64,000 bases of DNA from Tepidiforma bonchosmolovskayae (GTDB taxonomy: Bacteria; Chloroflexota; Dehalococcoidia; Tepidiformales; Tepidiformaceae), in NCBI RefSeq assembly GCF_008838325.1, contig NZ_CP042829.1, positions 1,736,001 to 1,800,000 on the forward strand, given 5' to 3'. Position 1 is the stretch's first letter. The number at the start of each line of letters is the position of its first letter. Shown in pieces: positions 15,571 to 24,034 of this stretch. Under the pieces are notes generated by a model, which made no database searches, was not told the DNA's origin, and saw only the letters and a list, made by a program, of their open reading frames with translations. A program made the position numbers and the translations under genes.

Positions 15571-16458
15571 TTAGCCGAAGCGTCCGCTGATGTAGTCCTC
15601 GGTACGCCGGTCTTTCGGAGTCGTAAAGAGTTCCTCAGTGGGGCCGTATTCTACCAGCTGCCCGGCCACCCGCTCGTCCGTGAGCATGAACGCCGTGTAG
15701 TCCGAGACGCGCGCCGCCTGCTGCATGTTGTGCGTCACGATGATGATCGTGTAGTCCTTCGCAAGCTCCCGCATCAGGTCCTCGATCTTCAGCGTCGCGA
15801 TCGGGTCCAGCGCCGAACACGGCTCGTCCATCAGGATGATGTCCGGCGCAGTCGCAATCGCCCGCGCGATGCACAGCCGCTGCTGCTGGCCGCCCGAGAG
15901 CGCCAGCCCCGACTTGTTCAGGTCGTCCTTCACCTCGTCCCAGAGCGCCGCCCGCCGGAGCGACTCCTCCACCAGCCGGTCCTTGTCCCCCTTGAACCCG
16001 TTGACCTTCGCCCCGAACAGGATGTTTTCTTTAATCGACCGCGGGAACGGGTTCGGCTTCTGGAACACCATCCCGACCCGCCGGCGAACCTCCACCGGGT
16101 CAACCGACTTGTCGTAAATATCCTGCCCGTCGAGGTAGACCGTTCCCTCGATCCGCACATTCGGGATCAGGTCGTTCATCCGGTTGAAGCAGCGCAGGAG
16201 CGTGCTCTTCCCGCAGCCCGAGGGCCCGATGAGCGCCGTTACCTTGTTCCGCGGAATCTTGAACGAGACGTTCGTCAGCGCCTGCTTCTGCCCGTACCAG
16301 AGCGAAAGCCCCCGCACTTCGATCGTCGGGTTCGGAATATCCTCCAGGATGGCACCCTGGCTCGCTCCCTGCGGCCGGAGATGCTGCTCGGCGCCGTCCC
16401 GGCCGAGGGCCGGCACCCGCGTCAGCGTCGTCGGCTGCGTCTGCTGTTCAGTCATCAC
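15571..16458 (-). CDS. pstB: Phosphate ABC transporter ATP-binding protein PstB
   Basis: A 295-residue ABC ATPase. It has Walker [21 protein letters not shown], the Q-loop FQKPNPFP, the signature [16 protein letters not shown], Walker [14 protein letters not shown] and the switch [14 protein letters not shown]. The phosphate-specific motifs CFNRMND and VFQKPNPFP identify it as PstB. An N-terminal extension of about 40 residues ([15 protein letters not shown]) precedes the domain, longer than in E. coli. GTG at 16458 and ATG at 16455 both follow a GAGGAGG site; either could be used. Confidence 0.95.
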   Translation of the reverse strand: MMTEQQTQPTTLTRVPALGRDGAEQHLRPQGASQGAILEDIPNPTIEVRGLSLWYGQKQALTNVSFKIPRNKVTALIGPSGCGKSTLLRCFNRMNDLIPNVRIEGTVYLDGQDIYDKSVDPVEVRRRVGMVFQKPNPFPRSIKENILFGAKVNGFKGDKDRLVEESLRRAALWDEVKDDLNKSGLALSGGQQQRLCIARAIATAPDIILMDEPCSALDPIATLKIEDLMRELAKDYTIIIVTHNMQQAARVSDYTAFMLTDERVAGQLVEYGPTEELFTTPKDRRTEDYISGRFG

Positions 16459-16476
16459 GTCCTACCTCCTCGGCGC

Positions 16477-17373
16477 CTAGAACCGCCGCTGCAGCTTCTG
16501 CCGCAGGAAAATTGCCACGGAATTCATCAACAGCAACACCACCAGCAGCACGATGATGCCTGCCGCGGCCACCCCCTGGAAATCCTGCTGCGGCCGCGAC
16601 ACCCAGTTGAAAATCTGGATCGGCAGCACCGTGAACCGGTCGAGCGGCCCGCTGGGCGTGAACGGCACATACGTCAGTGCGCCAATCGTAATCAGCGGCG
16701 CGCTCTCGCCGATCGCCCGGGAGGCGGCAAGGATGTTCCCGGTCAGGATGCCCGGCAGCGCGTACGGCAGCACGTGGTACCGGATCGTTTCCCACCGCGT
16801 CGCGCCCACCCCGTACGACGCATCCCGGATGCTCGGCGGAACGGCCCGCAGCGCCTCCTGCGTCGCCACCACGATGATCGGCAGAATCAGCAGCGCCATC
16901 GTCAGCGAACCCGCCAGCACGCTCCGCCCGAGCTCCATCCACCGCACAAACACCTGCAGCCCCAGCAGCCCGTAGATGATGGAGGGCACCGCCGCCAGGT
17001 TCGAAATGTTAATCTGGATGAAGCTCTTCAGCTTCCCCTCCCGCGCGTACTCCTCCAGGTAGATCGCCGACATCACCCCAATCGGCAGCGCAATGACGAT
17101 CGTAAAAAACATCATGTACGCCGTGCCGTAGATCGCCGCCTTCGCCCCGGCCCGGTCCGGGAACCGCGAGTCGAAGCTCGTCAGGAACTGCCAGTCCAGC
17201 CACGGGAGGCCGGACACGAACGTATCGATGAGCAGCCAGACGAGCATCCCCAGACCGACCGCAATGGCGACCAGGCCGATGCCCGTGAAAATGACCCCCG
17301 TCACCTTCCGGAAGCCCAGCCGCGGCCGAAACTGCTCCCGCGCCGGGAACTGCTCCGCAGTCGTTACTGCCAT
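16477..17373 (-). CDS. pstA: Phosphate ABC transporter permease PstA
   Basis: A 298-residue permease with six membrane segments and the binding-protein-dependent permease EAA loop (LPYALPGILTGNILAASRAI then GESAPLITIGA). The segments LEEYAREGKLKSFIQINI and AVPSIIYGLLGLQVFV are typical of PstA. With PstC it forms the inner-membrane channel for phosphate. Its ATG overlaps the pstC stop by one base (TGATG), so the two are coupled. Confidence 0.94.
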   Translation of the reverse strand: MAVTTAEQFPAREQFRPRLGFRKVTGVIFTGIGLVAIAVGLGMLVWLLIDTFVSGLPWLDWQFLTSFDSRFPDRAGAKAAIYGTAYMMFFTIVIALPIGVMSAIYLEEYAREGKLKSFIQINISNLAAVPSIIYGLLGLQVFVRWMELGRSVLAGSLTMALLILPIIVVATQEALRAVPPSIRDASYGVGATRWETIRYHVLPYALPGILTGNILAASRAIGESAPLITIGALTYVPFTPSGPLDRFTVLPIQIFNWVSRPQQDFQGVAAAGIIVLLVVLLLMNSVAIFLRQKLQRRF

Positions 17374-18317
17374 CAGTCGTACACCTCACGGAATTTCCGC
17401 ACGAACCAGAAGCTGAAGATGTTCATCACGAACGTCAGCACGAACAGCGTGGTCCCGACCGCGAACAGCGTCCGGTACGCGAGCGAGCCGTACGGCGTAT
17501 CCCCCAGGCTGACCTGCACGATGTAGGTCGTCATCGTCTCGACCGGCACCCGCGGGTCGAAGGTGAACGTTGGGTTCTGCCCGGCCGCAATCGCCACAAT
17601 CATCGTCTCGCCGACCGCTCGCGAGAGCGCCAGGATGATGGACGCCACGATGCCGGAGAGTGCCGCCGGCACCACGACCCGCGTTGCCACCTCCATCCGC
17701 GTCGCCCCGAGCCCGTACGCCCCTTCCCGCAGCGCCTGCGGCACCGACGACATCGCGTCCTCGCTGAGCGAGGCCACCAGCGGTACGATCATCACGCCCA
17801 TCACGATGCCCGGGCTGAGCGAGTTGAACAGCGTCATGTCAATGAACCGCTGCAGGAACGGTGTCATCACCGTCAGCGCGAAGAAGCCGTACACCACCGT
17901 CGGCACCCCGGCCAGCACCTCGAGCGCCGGCTTCAGCACCGCCCGCGCCTTCGGGTGCGCGAACTCGCTCAGGTAGATTGCCGACATCAGCCCCAGCGGC
18001 ACCGCGACCACCAGCGCGATGAGCGACGTCAGCGCCGTCGCCGAAACCAGCGGCCAAATGCCGAACTTCTTAATCGAGAAGAGCGGCGTCCACTGGGTCT
18101 CCGTAATGAACTCGACGAACGAGACCACCCGGAAGAACGCGATCGTCTCGCCCGCCAGCGACAGGATGATGCCCGCCGTCGTGAACGCCCCGATCGTCGC
18201 TGCCACAAAGAACAGCCCTGCGATAGCGCCCTCTTTGAGCTGCCGCGACCGCTTATGCCCAAGGCTTACCCGCGACGGGTAGGCCCCCTTCCAAACGTCC
18301 TGCGCCACGGTTCGCAC
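17373..18317 (-). CDS. pstC: Phosphate ABC transporter permease PstC
   Basis: A 314-residue permease with six membrane segments. The long periplasmic loop after the first segment ([15 protein letters not shown]) and the PstC hallmark [19 protein letters not shown] are present, as are [20 protein letters not shown] and [20 protein letters not shown] (EAA loop). It starts with GTG at 18317, 94 nt after pstS; the gap holds a strong hairpin (18337-18370). Confidence 0.94.
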   Translation of the reverse strand: MRTVAQDVWKGAYPSRVSLGHKRSRQLKEGAIAGLFFVAATIGAFTTAGIILSLAGETIAFFRVVSFVEFITETQWTPLFSIKKFGIWPLVSATALTSLIALVVAVPLGLMSAIYLSEFAHPKARAVLKPALEVLAGVPTVVYGFFALTVMTPFLQRFIDMTLFNSLSPGIVMGVMIVPLVASLSEDAMSSVPQALREGAYGLGATRMEVATRVVVPAALSGIVASIILALSRAVGETMIVAIAAGQNPTFTFDPRVPVETMTTYIVQVSLGDTPYGSLAYRTLFAVGTTLFVLTFVMNIFSFWFVRKFREVYD

Positions 18318-18336
18318 CCCACCTCAGAAACGTCGT

Positions 18337-18370
18337 GCTGGCAGGGGGTACGGCTGCACCCCCTGCCAGC
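18337..18370 (-). promoter_or_regulatory. Hairpin between pstS and pstC
   Basis: GCTGGCAGGGGGT (18337-18349) and ACCCCCTGCCAGC (18358-18370) form a perfect 13-bp stem with an 8-nt loop and no T-tract on the pstS transcript strand. Such hairpins after a binding-protein gene typically block 3'-5' decay or partly terminate, giving more binding protein than permease. Confidence 0.7.
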
Positions 18371-18411
18371 CTCCGCGCTGACCGGTCAGGTTGTCGCCGG
18401 CCGTCAGCACC

Positions 18412-19542
18412 TTACTTCAGGTACCGGTCGAGCGTCGCGCCCACCTCTGCGCCGTTCGGGAAGAGCGTGCCGAGCGTCTTCGCCTCGAACCGCTTGGTGA
18501 TCGCCGCGTACAGCTCGTCGGTCAGCGGGATGTAGCCCACTTCCTTCGTCGGGATGATCGGCGTGAAGCTCTTGCTCAGGTAGAACTTCACGAACGCCTG
18601 CACTTCCGGCCGCTCGGCGGCTTCCTTGCGGACGTAGATGAAGATCGGGCGCGAGAGCGGCTGGTACTCGCCGGACTTAATCGTCTCCGGGCTGGGCAGC
18701 ACACACTTGCCGTTATTGTTGTCAATGGCGACGAGCTTCAGCTTCCCCGTGTTCTCCACATAGTACGCATACCCGAAGTAGCCAAGCGCATTCTCGTCGC
18801 CGCTCACGCCCTGCACGAGGATGTTGTCATCCTCCGATGCCTGGTAGTCGCCGCGGCTCGCCTTCTCCTTGCCGTTGATGGCCTGCGTGAAGTAGTCAAA
18901 CGTCCCTGAGTCGGTACCAGCACCGTACAGCTTCAGCGGCCTGTCCGGGAAGGAATCCCGCACCTGCTTCCAGTTCGTGATCTTCCCCTGGGCATCCGGC
19001 TCCCAGATCTTCTTCAGCTCCGCGACCGTCAGGCACTGGGCCCACGTGTTCTTCGGGCTCACCACCACCGACAGCCCGTCGTAGGCCACCGGGAGCTCGA
19101 TGTACTCGATCCCCTTCGCCTTGCATGCGTCGACTTCCTTCGGATCGATCGGCCGCGAGGCGTCCTGGATGTCCGTTTCGCCGTTGCAGAACTTCTTGAA
19201 GCCGCCGCCCGTGCCGGAGATGCCGACCGAAATGCGGACGTCCTTCGCGTACTTGCGGAACTCCTCCGCCGCCGCTGCCGTCACCGGGTACACCGTCGAC
19301 GACCCGTCGATGATGATCTCGCCCTTCAGCTTCGCGAGCTCATCCTTGTTCGCCGGCGGCACCGGCTTCCCCGCCGCGGTCGTCGGCTTGTCGCCAGGCA
19401 TCGTCGCCGTGGAGCCGCCTGCCGGCGTCTCCTTCGTGGTGTCATCGTCGTCGCCGCCGCACGCGACCGCGACCAGGGCGATGAGGGCCACGAGCGCCCC
19501 AAACAGGAACGCCCACTGCCCTCCCCGTACGTTGCGAAGCAT
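18412..19542 (-). CDS. pstS: Phosphate-binding lipoprotein PstS
   Basis: A 376-residue protein with a lipoprotein signal (residues 11-28, [13 protein letters not shown], lipobox Cys28), then an acidic linker GGDDDDTTK and a Thr/Gly/Pro-rich spacer. The phosphate-binding protein motifs follow: [32 protein letters not shown] and [17 protein letters not shown]. By family it catches phosphate outside the membrane for PstCAB. ATG 19542 follows AGGGGGA; the longer frame to 19602 lacks a site and starts within the promoter. The gene is first in the operon and has a CATACT -10 box and PHO-like repeats upstream. Confidence 0.95.
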   Translation of the reverse strand: MLRNVRGGQWAFLFGALVALIALVAVACGGDDDDTTKETPAGGSTATMPGDKPTTAAGKPVPPANKDELAKLKGEIIIDGSSTVYPVTAAAAEEFRKYAKDVRISVGISGTGGGFKKFCNGETDIQDASRPIDPKEVDACKAKGIEYIELPVAYDGLSVVVSPKNTWAQCLTVAELKKIWEPDAQGKITNWKQVRDSFPDRPLKLYGAGTDSGTFDYFTQAINGKEKASRGDYQASEDDNILVQGVSGDENALGYFGYAYYVENTGKLKLVAIDNNNGKCVLPSPETIKSGEYQPLSRPIFIYVRKEAAERPEVQAFVKFYLSKSFTPIIPTKEVGYIPLTDELYAAITKRFEAKTLGTLFPNGAEVGATLDRYLK

Positions 19543-19563
19543 CAAAATCTTCCCCCTGAAGTC

Positions 19564-19569
19564 AGTATG
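19564..19569 (-). promoter_or_regulatory. -10 box of the pst operon
   Basis: Reads CATACT on the minus strand. The sequence 17 nt upstream (AGGATG) does not resemble a -35, as expected for an activator-dependent promoter. Confidence 0.55.
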
Positions 19570-19600
19570 GTTGGTGCTTCGTGCCGCATCCTCCTCCCGC

Positions 19601-19620
19601 ACCTTTAACCCCGGTTTAAC
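19601..19620 (-). promoter_or_regulatory. Putative PHO box upstream of pstS
   Basis: On the minus strand GTTAAA occurs twice with start-to-start spacing of exactly 11 bp (19620-19615 and 19609-19604), within GTTAAACCGGGGTTAAAGGT. Direct repeats spaced 11 bp are the hallmark of PhoB/PhoP sites in E. coli, Bacillus and Streptomyces. It lies about 35 bp upstream of the -10 box, between pst and the divergent PhoB-like gene. Confidence 0.6.
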
Positions 19621-19792
19621 GCCCCGGCACCGCCCCGAGCGCCAATCGCCAACGTTTTACACGCCATTTGCACCCCGTCGCGGATCCCCGCACCCCCGCC
19701 GCCGAACATACCCGCAGGCAGCAGGCGGACGACGGCCCCGCCCCGCTGCCTCCCCTCAGGCGGCCGGGGGCTCCGGCCCCGTCAGCTCCCCC

Positions 19793-19825
19793 GCTCCGGT
19801 ACCCGCCGGGTGGCGGGCCCGGAGC
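19793..19825. promoter_or_regulatory. Inverted repeat over the regulator promoter
   Basis: GCTCCGG (19793-19799) pairs with CCGGAGC (19819-19825), and CCCGCC (19802-19807) with GGCGGG (19812-19817), around a 4-nt loop, with a small internal mismatch. It ends 8 bp before the -10 box at 19834, so it covers the expected -35 region of the response-regulator promoter. It could be an operator or only a chance GC-rich structure. Confidence 0.35.
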
Positions 19826-19833
19826 TCCCGGCG

Positions 19834-19839
19834 CATACT
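19834..19839 (+). promoter_or_regulatory. -10 box of the PhoB-like gene
   Basis: CATACT, 29 nt before the ATG at 19869. AAGG at 19860-19863 is only a weak ribosome site. Confidence 0.4.
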
Positions 19840-19868
19840 CGAACTACCCCAACGGCCGCAAGGCGCCC

Positions 19869-20549
19869 ATGGCCCAGAAAATCCTCCTCGTCGACGACGA
19901 AGCCAACATCCGCGACCTCAGCGCCCTCTACCTCGAAAAAGAGGGTTTCACCGTCGAGCACGCCGCCGACGGCCGCGATGCCCTCGCCCGCTTCGCCCAG
20001 TCGCCGCCGGCCCTCGTCGTTCTCGACGTCATGATGCCCGGCCTCGATGGCTTCGAAGTCCTCCGCGAACTCCGCCGCGAAAGCGACGTCCCCGTCATCA
20101 TGCTCACCGCACGCTCCGAAGACATCGACAAGATTGTCGGCCTCGAACTCGGCGCCGACGATTACATGGCCAAGCCCTTCAACCCCCGCGAACTCGTGGC
20201 CCGCGTCAAGCGCATCCTCCACCGCGTCGAAGGCGGCCGGAAGCCGCAAACTGCCATCACCATCGGCAACCTCAGCGTCGATAAAGCCCGCCGCGAAGCC
20301 CGCGTCGACGGCCAGCTCCTCGACCTCCGCACCAAGGAGTTCGACCTCCTCGTCGCCTTCGTCGAAAACCCCGGCATCGCCCTCACCCGCGACCAGCTCC
20401 TCGGTTCCGTCTGGGGCTACGACTTCGCCGGCGAAACCCGCACCGTCGATGTCCACGTCCAGCACCTCCGCTCTAAACTGGTCAACGCGACCGTCCAGAT
20501 CGAAACCCTGCGCGGAGTCGGCTACAAACTCGTCGAACCCGAGCCCTGA
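19869..20549 (+). CDS. PhoB/OmpR-family response regulator
   Basis: A 226-residue protein of standard length. The receiver domain (1-115) has the acidic pair DD in [13 protein letters not shown], the phosphorylated Asp in [15 protein letters not shown] (near residue 53), Thr in IMLTARSE and Lys in [10 protein letters not shown]. The winged-helix domain (about 130-225) has [45 protein letters not shown] and the wing [10 protein letters not shown]. Its place, divergent from pst and followed by a kinase, makes it the likely PhoB/PhoP of the phosphate regulon. This role is inferred from context. Confidence 0.9.
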   Translation: MAQKILLVDDEANIRDLSALYLEKEGFTVEHAADGRDALARFAQSPPALVVLDVMMPGLDGFEVLRELRRESDVPVIMLTARSEDIDKIVGLELGADDYMAKPFNPRELVARVKRILHRVEGGRKPQTAITIGNLSVDKARREARVDGQLLDLRTKEFDLLVAFVENPGIALTRDQLLGSVWGYDFAGETRTVDVHVQHLRSKLVNATVQIETLRGVGYKLVEPEP

Positions 20550-20626
20550 ATCGCCGGTCGCCCATCTTTCCCCCGGGAGCCCGCCCGCCGTGACCCGCCG
20601 GCTGCCTCGCATCCCCCGCCTGCGCC

Positions 20627-22150
20627 ATGGGTAGCCTCCAGGTCCGCCTGCTCTTCACCTACCTCTTCATCATCGCGGTCACCCTCTTCCTCGCCGCCCT
20701 CTCCCTCTTCCTCCAGATCGGCGGCTACCGCGACGACATCTCCTACGGCAACCTCGAGGACCTCGGCCGCCTCATCAACGCCCAGGCCAACGCCGAGCTC
20801 CAGGCACGCCTCGAAACCGCCCCCGGCGACCCCGTCCCGACCACCAACGACCTCCTCCTCACCCTCCGCAGCTTCCTCGGCCGGCCCAACCGCGTCTCCG
20901 CCGAAACCGCCCTCGCCCTCGTCGACGCGAACGGACGCGTCATCCCCGGGCTCACCTCCGCCCCCGCCGACCTCTCCCTCGACGACGCCGTCGTCCGCGA
21001 CCTCGCCAGCCAGCCGCTCCCCCCGCCCGGCTCCCCCGCCGCCCTCGAACCCCGCCGCTGCCGCCTTGAGGTCCCCGGGCGCGAACCCCTCCTCTGCGTC
21101 TCCATGGCCCTCGAGCCCGAAGTTCTCCGGGCCCTCAGCGAAACCGGCGCCGCCGCCATCATCGTCGCCCGGCCCGCCGCCTCCCTCGGCGAAATCGTCG
21201 GCGACCTCATGCCCCGCCTCCTCTTCTCGGGCCTCATCGGCGTCGCCGCTGCCCTCGTCCTCGGCTTCGCCTTCAGCCAGAGCGTCGCCGCCCCCCTCCG
21301 CAACATCGCCCGCGCGGCCCGCTCCGTCGCTCGCGGCAACTACCGACAGCGCGTGCCCGCCACCGGCCCCCGCGAGGTCCGCGACCTCGCCGCCAATTTC
21401 AACCGCATGACCGAAGAAGTCCAGCGCTCCCAGCAAACCCTCCGCGACTTCCTCGCCAACATCTCCCACGAACTCAAGACCCCCCTCACCTCCATCCGTG
21501 GCTTCAGCGAGGCCATCCTCGACGGCACCATCGATGACCCCGAGGGCATCCAGCGCTCCGCCCGCGTCATCAGCGACGAATCCGCCCGCGTCCTCCGCCT
21601 CGTCCAGGAGCTCCTCGACCTCTCCCGCATCGAATCCGGCCAGGTCTCCATGGAGCAGAACGACGTCGACCTCAGCGAGCTCTTCGCCCACCTCGCCGAT
21701 GTCTTCAGCCTCCGCGCCGAAGAGCACGGCATCCGCCTCGAGTTCGCCCCCTCCGGCACGGCCCGCGTCCGCGGCGACTTCGACCGCCTCGAGCAGGTCA
21801 TGAACAACCTCATCGACAACGCCCTCCGCTACACCCCGCCCGGCGGCACCGTCCGCGTCACCTGCCGCGACCTCCAGCCGGGCACCCTCCAGGTCGCCGT
21901 CTCCGATACCGGCCCCGGCATCCCGGCCGAAGACCTGCCCCACCTCTTCGAGCGCTTCTACCGCAGCCGCAACAGCCGCGAATCCCCCGGCAGCCGCAGG
22001 GGCCACGGCCTCGGCCTCGCCATCGCCCGCGAAATCGTCCGGGCCCACGGCGGCGAAATCTGGGCCACCAGCGAACTCGGCCGCGGCACCACCTTCGTCT
22101 TCACCCTTCCCATTGCGGGCCGAGCAGCGCCGCGAGCCGCCGCGCGATGA
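20627..22150 (+). CDS. PhoR-like sensor histidine kinase
   Basis: A 507-residue membrane kinase. There are two membrane segments (about 8-32 and 200-225) enclosing a periplasmic region of about 165 residues. A HAMP domain follows (APLRNIARAARSVARGNYRQ), then HisKA with FLANISHELKTPLTSIRGFS (phosphorylated His near 288) and HATPase_c with N (NNLIDNALRYTPPGG), G1 (VSDTGPGIP), F (LFERFYRS) and G2 (GHGLGLAIAREIV) boxes. It begins 77 nt after the response regulator and is probably its partner; phosphate sensing is inferred from the pst neighbourhood. The 3' end overlaps the convergent gene by 50 nt. Confidence 0.9.
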   Translation: MGSLQVRLLFTYLFIIAVTLFLAALSLFLQIGGYRDDISYGNLEDLGRLINAQANAELQARLETAPGDPVPTTNDLLLTLRSFLGRPNRVSAETALALVDANGRVIPGLTSAPADLSLDDAVVRDLASQPLPPPGSPAALEPRRCRLEVPGREPLLCVSMALEPEVLRALSETGAAAIIVARPAASLGEIVGDLMPRLLFSGLIGVAAALVLGFAFSQSVAAPLRNIARAARSVARGNYRQRVPATGPREVRDLAANFNRMTEEVQRSQQTLRDFLANISHELKTPLTSIRGFSEAILDGTIDDPEGIQRSARVISDESARVLRLVQELLDLSRIESGQVSMEQNDVDLSELFAHLADVFSLRAEEHGIRLEFAPSGTARVRGDFDRLEQVMNNLIDNALRYTPPGGTVRVTCRDLQPGTLQVAVSDTGPGIPAEDLPHLFERFYRSRNSRESPGSRRGHGLGLAIAREIVRAHGGEIWATSELGRGTTFVFTLPIAGRAAPRAAAR

Positions 22151-23063
22151 CCTCCAGCGTGTGCCCCGCCGACATCGCGCCGAACCGGCCCGCCCAGCCC
22201 GCCATCACAATCGCCATCCGGTAGAGGCCGAGCGCCTCGTAGTACTCCAGCGACGTCATCTGCTGCCCGGTCACCGCCGCGTACGCCTCCGAGAGCAGCG
22301 TTTCGCCCCGCGGCCCGCCCATTCCGCCGAACACCGTCTGCAGCGCCGCATAGAACCCCAGGTCCGAGCGCGGGTCGCCCAGCGCCGCCAGCTCCCAGTC
22401 GAGCACCGCGACCACCTGCCTGCCCGCGAACAGGTAGTTGCCCGGGTTCGGGTCGCCGTGCAGCAGCGCCACCCGCGCATCCGCCGGCTGGTTCGCGCGC
22501 AGCCACTCGCTCAGGGCAATGAGGAGCGGCGCCCGCGCAATCCGCAGCCGCTCCGCCCGCGCCCGCCACGGCCCCAGCTCAGCCTCGAGCGGGTCCTCGG
22601 CCGCTCCCTCCGCCAGGAACTCGAGCCCCGCCGCCTGCCAGTCCACCGCGTGCACCGCCGCCAGCGCCGCTGCCGCCGCCGGCAGCCGCTCCGACCTCCC
22701 GTGCCAGAAAAGCGGCAGGGTCTCCCCGCGCACGCGGCTCATCACGTAGAACGGCACGCCCAGCACCGCGCCCGTCGGTTCGAGCCAGGCCGCCGTTGGG
22801 ACCGGCACGCGCGTGCCCGCCAGCGCCCGCAGCACCCGGTACTGCCGGCTCACGTCGTACGGCGCGAGGATGCCTGTCTCCCGCTGCGGCCGCAGCACCA
22901 TCGGCAGCGACCAGGTGCACCCATCGGCCCACACACACAGGTCGAACCCCACCGTTTCATTGCTCGCCCCCGCCGGCATCGCCCGCGGATTCCTCACTTC
23001 CACCCGCTCGGCCGCCGGTAGCTGCTCCCTGAGGTACGCCGCCAGCCGCTCCGTCCAGTGCAT
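22101..23063 (-). CDS. Phosphotransferase family protein (APH/choline kinase fold)
   Basis: A 320-residue aminoglycoside-phosphotransferase-fold protein. The catalytic loop LLHGDPNPGNYLFAG carries the HGD-x4-N motif, and the metal-binding VVAVLDWELAALGDPRSDLG follows. The N-lobe has SNETVGFD and MVLRPQRETGI. The family includes acyl-CoA-linked kinases such as the ACAD10/11 kinase domain that phosphorylate hydroxyacyl groups. Its ATG overlaps the stop of its paralogue by one base. Together with the two upstream SDRs this suggests acyl or hydroxyacyl metabolism rather than antibiotic resistance (inference). Confidence 0.82.
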   Translation of the reverse strand: MHWTERLAAYLREQLPAAERVEVRNPRAMPAGASNETVGFDLCVWADGCTWSLPMVLRPQRETGILAPYDVSRQYRVLRALAGTRVPVPTAAWLEPTGAVLGVPFYVMSRVRGETLPLFWHGRSERLPAAAAALAAVHAVDWQAAGLEFLAEGAAEDPLEAELGPWRARAERLRIARAPLLIALSEWLRANQPADARVALLHGDPNPGNYLFAGRQVVAVLDWELAALGDPRSDLGFYAALQTVFGGMGGPRGETLLSEAYAAVTGQQMTSLEYYEALGLYRMAIVMAGWAGRFGAMSAGHTLEVIARRLAALLGPQWEG

Positions 23064-23998
23064 CAGTCCAGCTCAGCCAGCGCCATCAGGAGCAGCTCCG
23101 AAGCCTGCTCCAGCGAATACCAGGGAGCGCTGCCGTTGCCGTACCGCCGCCACCCGTGGTGGATGACCGCCAGCTGCCAGAGCCACATCGCCCGGAACCA
23201 GCGCAGGTCGCCCGGGTCCGCCCCCGCAGCCGCCCGGTAGCGCACCGCAAAGGGCATCCGCTCCGCCGGCCCGAACGGCGCACCCTTCAGGAGCGAGAGC
23301 GCCAGCAGCTGCCCGACATCGACCCGCGGGTCCGAAATCCGCGCCTGCTCCCAGTCGACCACCGCAGCCACCTCGCCGGCGCGGAACAGGTAGTTGAACA
23401 CGTTGATATCGCCCTGGCAGAGCGCCAGCCTCCCTTCCGCAGGGACCGTTGCACGCAGGCGCGACAGCGCGTCCTCCAGCAGCGGCTCGCCCGCGCAGCC
23501 GAACCCCGGCATCCGCGCCTCAACCGCCGCAAGGTCACGCTCCAGCGCCTCCGGCACGCTCGCCGGAACGCCGAGGAACGCCAGCCCGGCTGCCTGCCAG
23601 TCGACCGCATGGATCCGCGCCACCATCCGCGTGAACGCATCGAAGTCCGCATCCGGCGCCAGCCCCATGTGCGGCGCATCGACCCACTCCAGCACGATGA
23701 ACGGCGCGCCGAGCGGCTCTGCCGAGGGCTCCATCCCCAGCAGTCGCGGCACCGGCACATCCGTCGCAGCCAGCGCCGCGATGACCCGCCCCTCGCGGAT
23801 CACGTCGTACGGCTCGAAAATTCCCCGCTCCCGCTGCAGCCGCAGGCACACCCGCTGCACCGTCCCCGAGAGCAGCTCCACCCGGCAGGTCACATTCGAG
23901 GCGCCGCCGTCGACCGCCGTAATCGACCCCACCCGGGCATCCTCGAAGCCCGGCAGCCGGTTCAGCCACGGTTCGAAGTCGGCCGGGCGCGGCACCAT
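23063..23998 (-). CDS. Phosphotransferase family protein (APH fold), paralogue
   Basis: A 311-residue protein with the same fold as the next gene: SNVTCRVEL, VCLRLQRERGIFEPYDVI, IHAVDWQAAGLAFLG, and the catalytic loop LALCQGDINVFNYLFR followed by VAAVVDWEQARISDPRVDVG. The catalytic motif is QGD rather than HGD, with Asp and Asn kept. The shared AVDWQAAGL segment in both proteins points to a tandem duplication. ATG 23998 has TACAAT 7 nt upstream, so this pair may also be transcribed from an internal leaderless promoter. Confidence 0.8.
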   Translation of the reverse strand: MVPRPADFEPWLNRLPGFEDARVGSITAVDGGASNVTCRVELLSGTVQRVCLRLQRERGIFEPYDVIREGRVIAALAATDVPVPRLLGMEPSAEPLGAPFIVLEWVDAPHMGLAPDADFDAFTRMVARIHAVDWQAAGLAFLGVPASVPEALERDLAAVEARMPGFGCAGEPLLEDALSRLRATVPAEGRLALCQGDINVFNYLFRAGEVAAVVDWEQARISDPRVDVGQLLALSLLKGAPFGPAERMPFAVRYRAAAGADPGDLRWFRAMWLWQLAVIHHGWRRYGNGSAPWYSLEQASELLLMALAELD

Positions 23999-24005
23999 CC
24001 CCCGG

Positions 24006-24011
24006 ATTGTA
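24006..24011 (-). promoter_or_regulatory. Internal -10 box before the phosphotransferase pair
   Basis: Reads TACAAT on the minus strand and ends 7 nt before the ATG at 23998. Confidence 0.5.
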
Positions 24012-24034
24012 CGGCCCTGCCCGCTGCCCGGCCT

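Noticed and set aside
22101-23998. The two APH-fold genes as antibiotic resistance determinants
   Set aside because: They are tandem genes in an SDR operon with native codon use and no mobile element, which fits acyl metabolism better.
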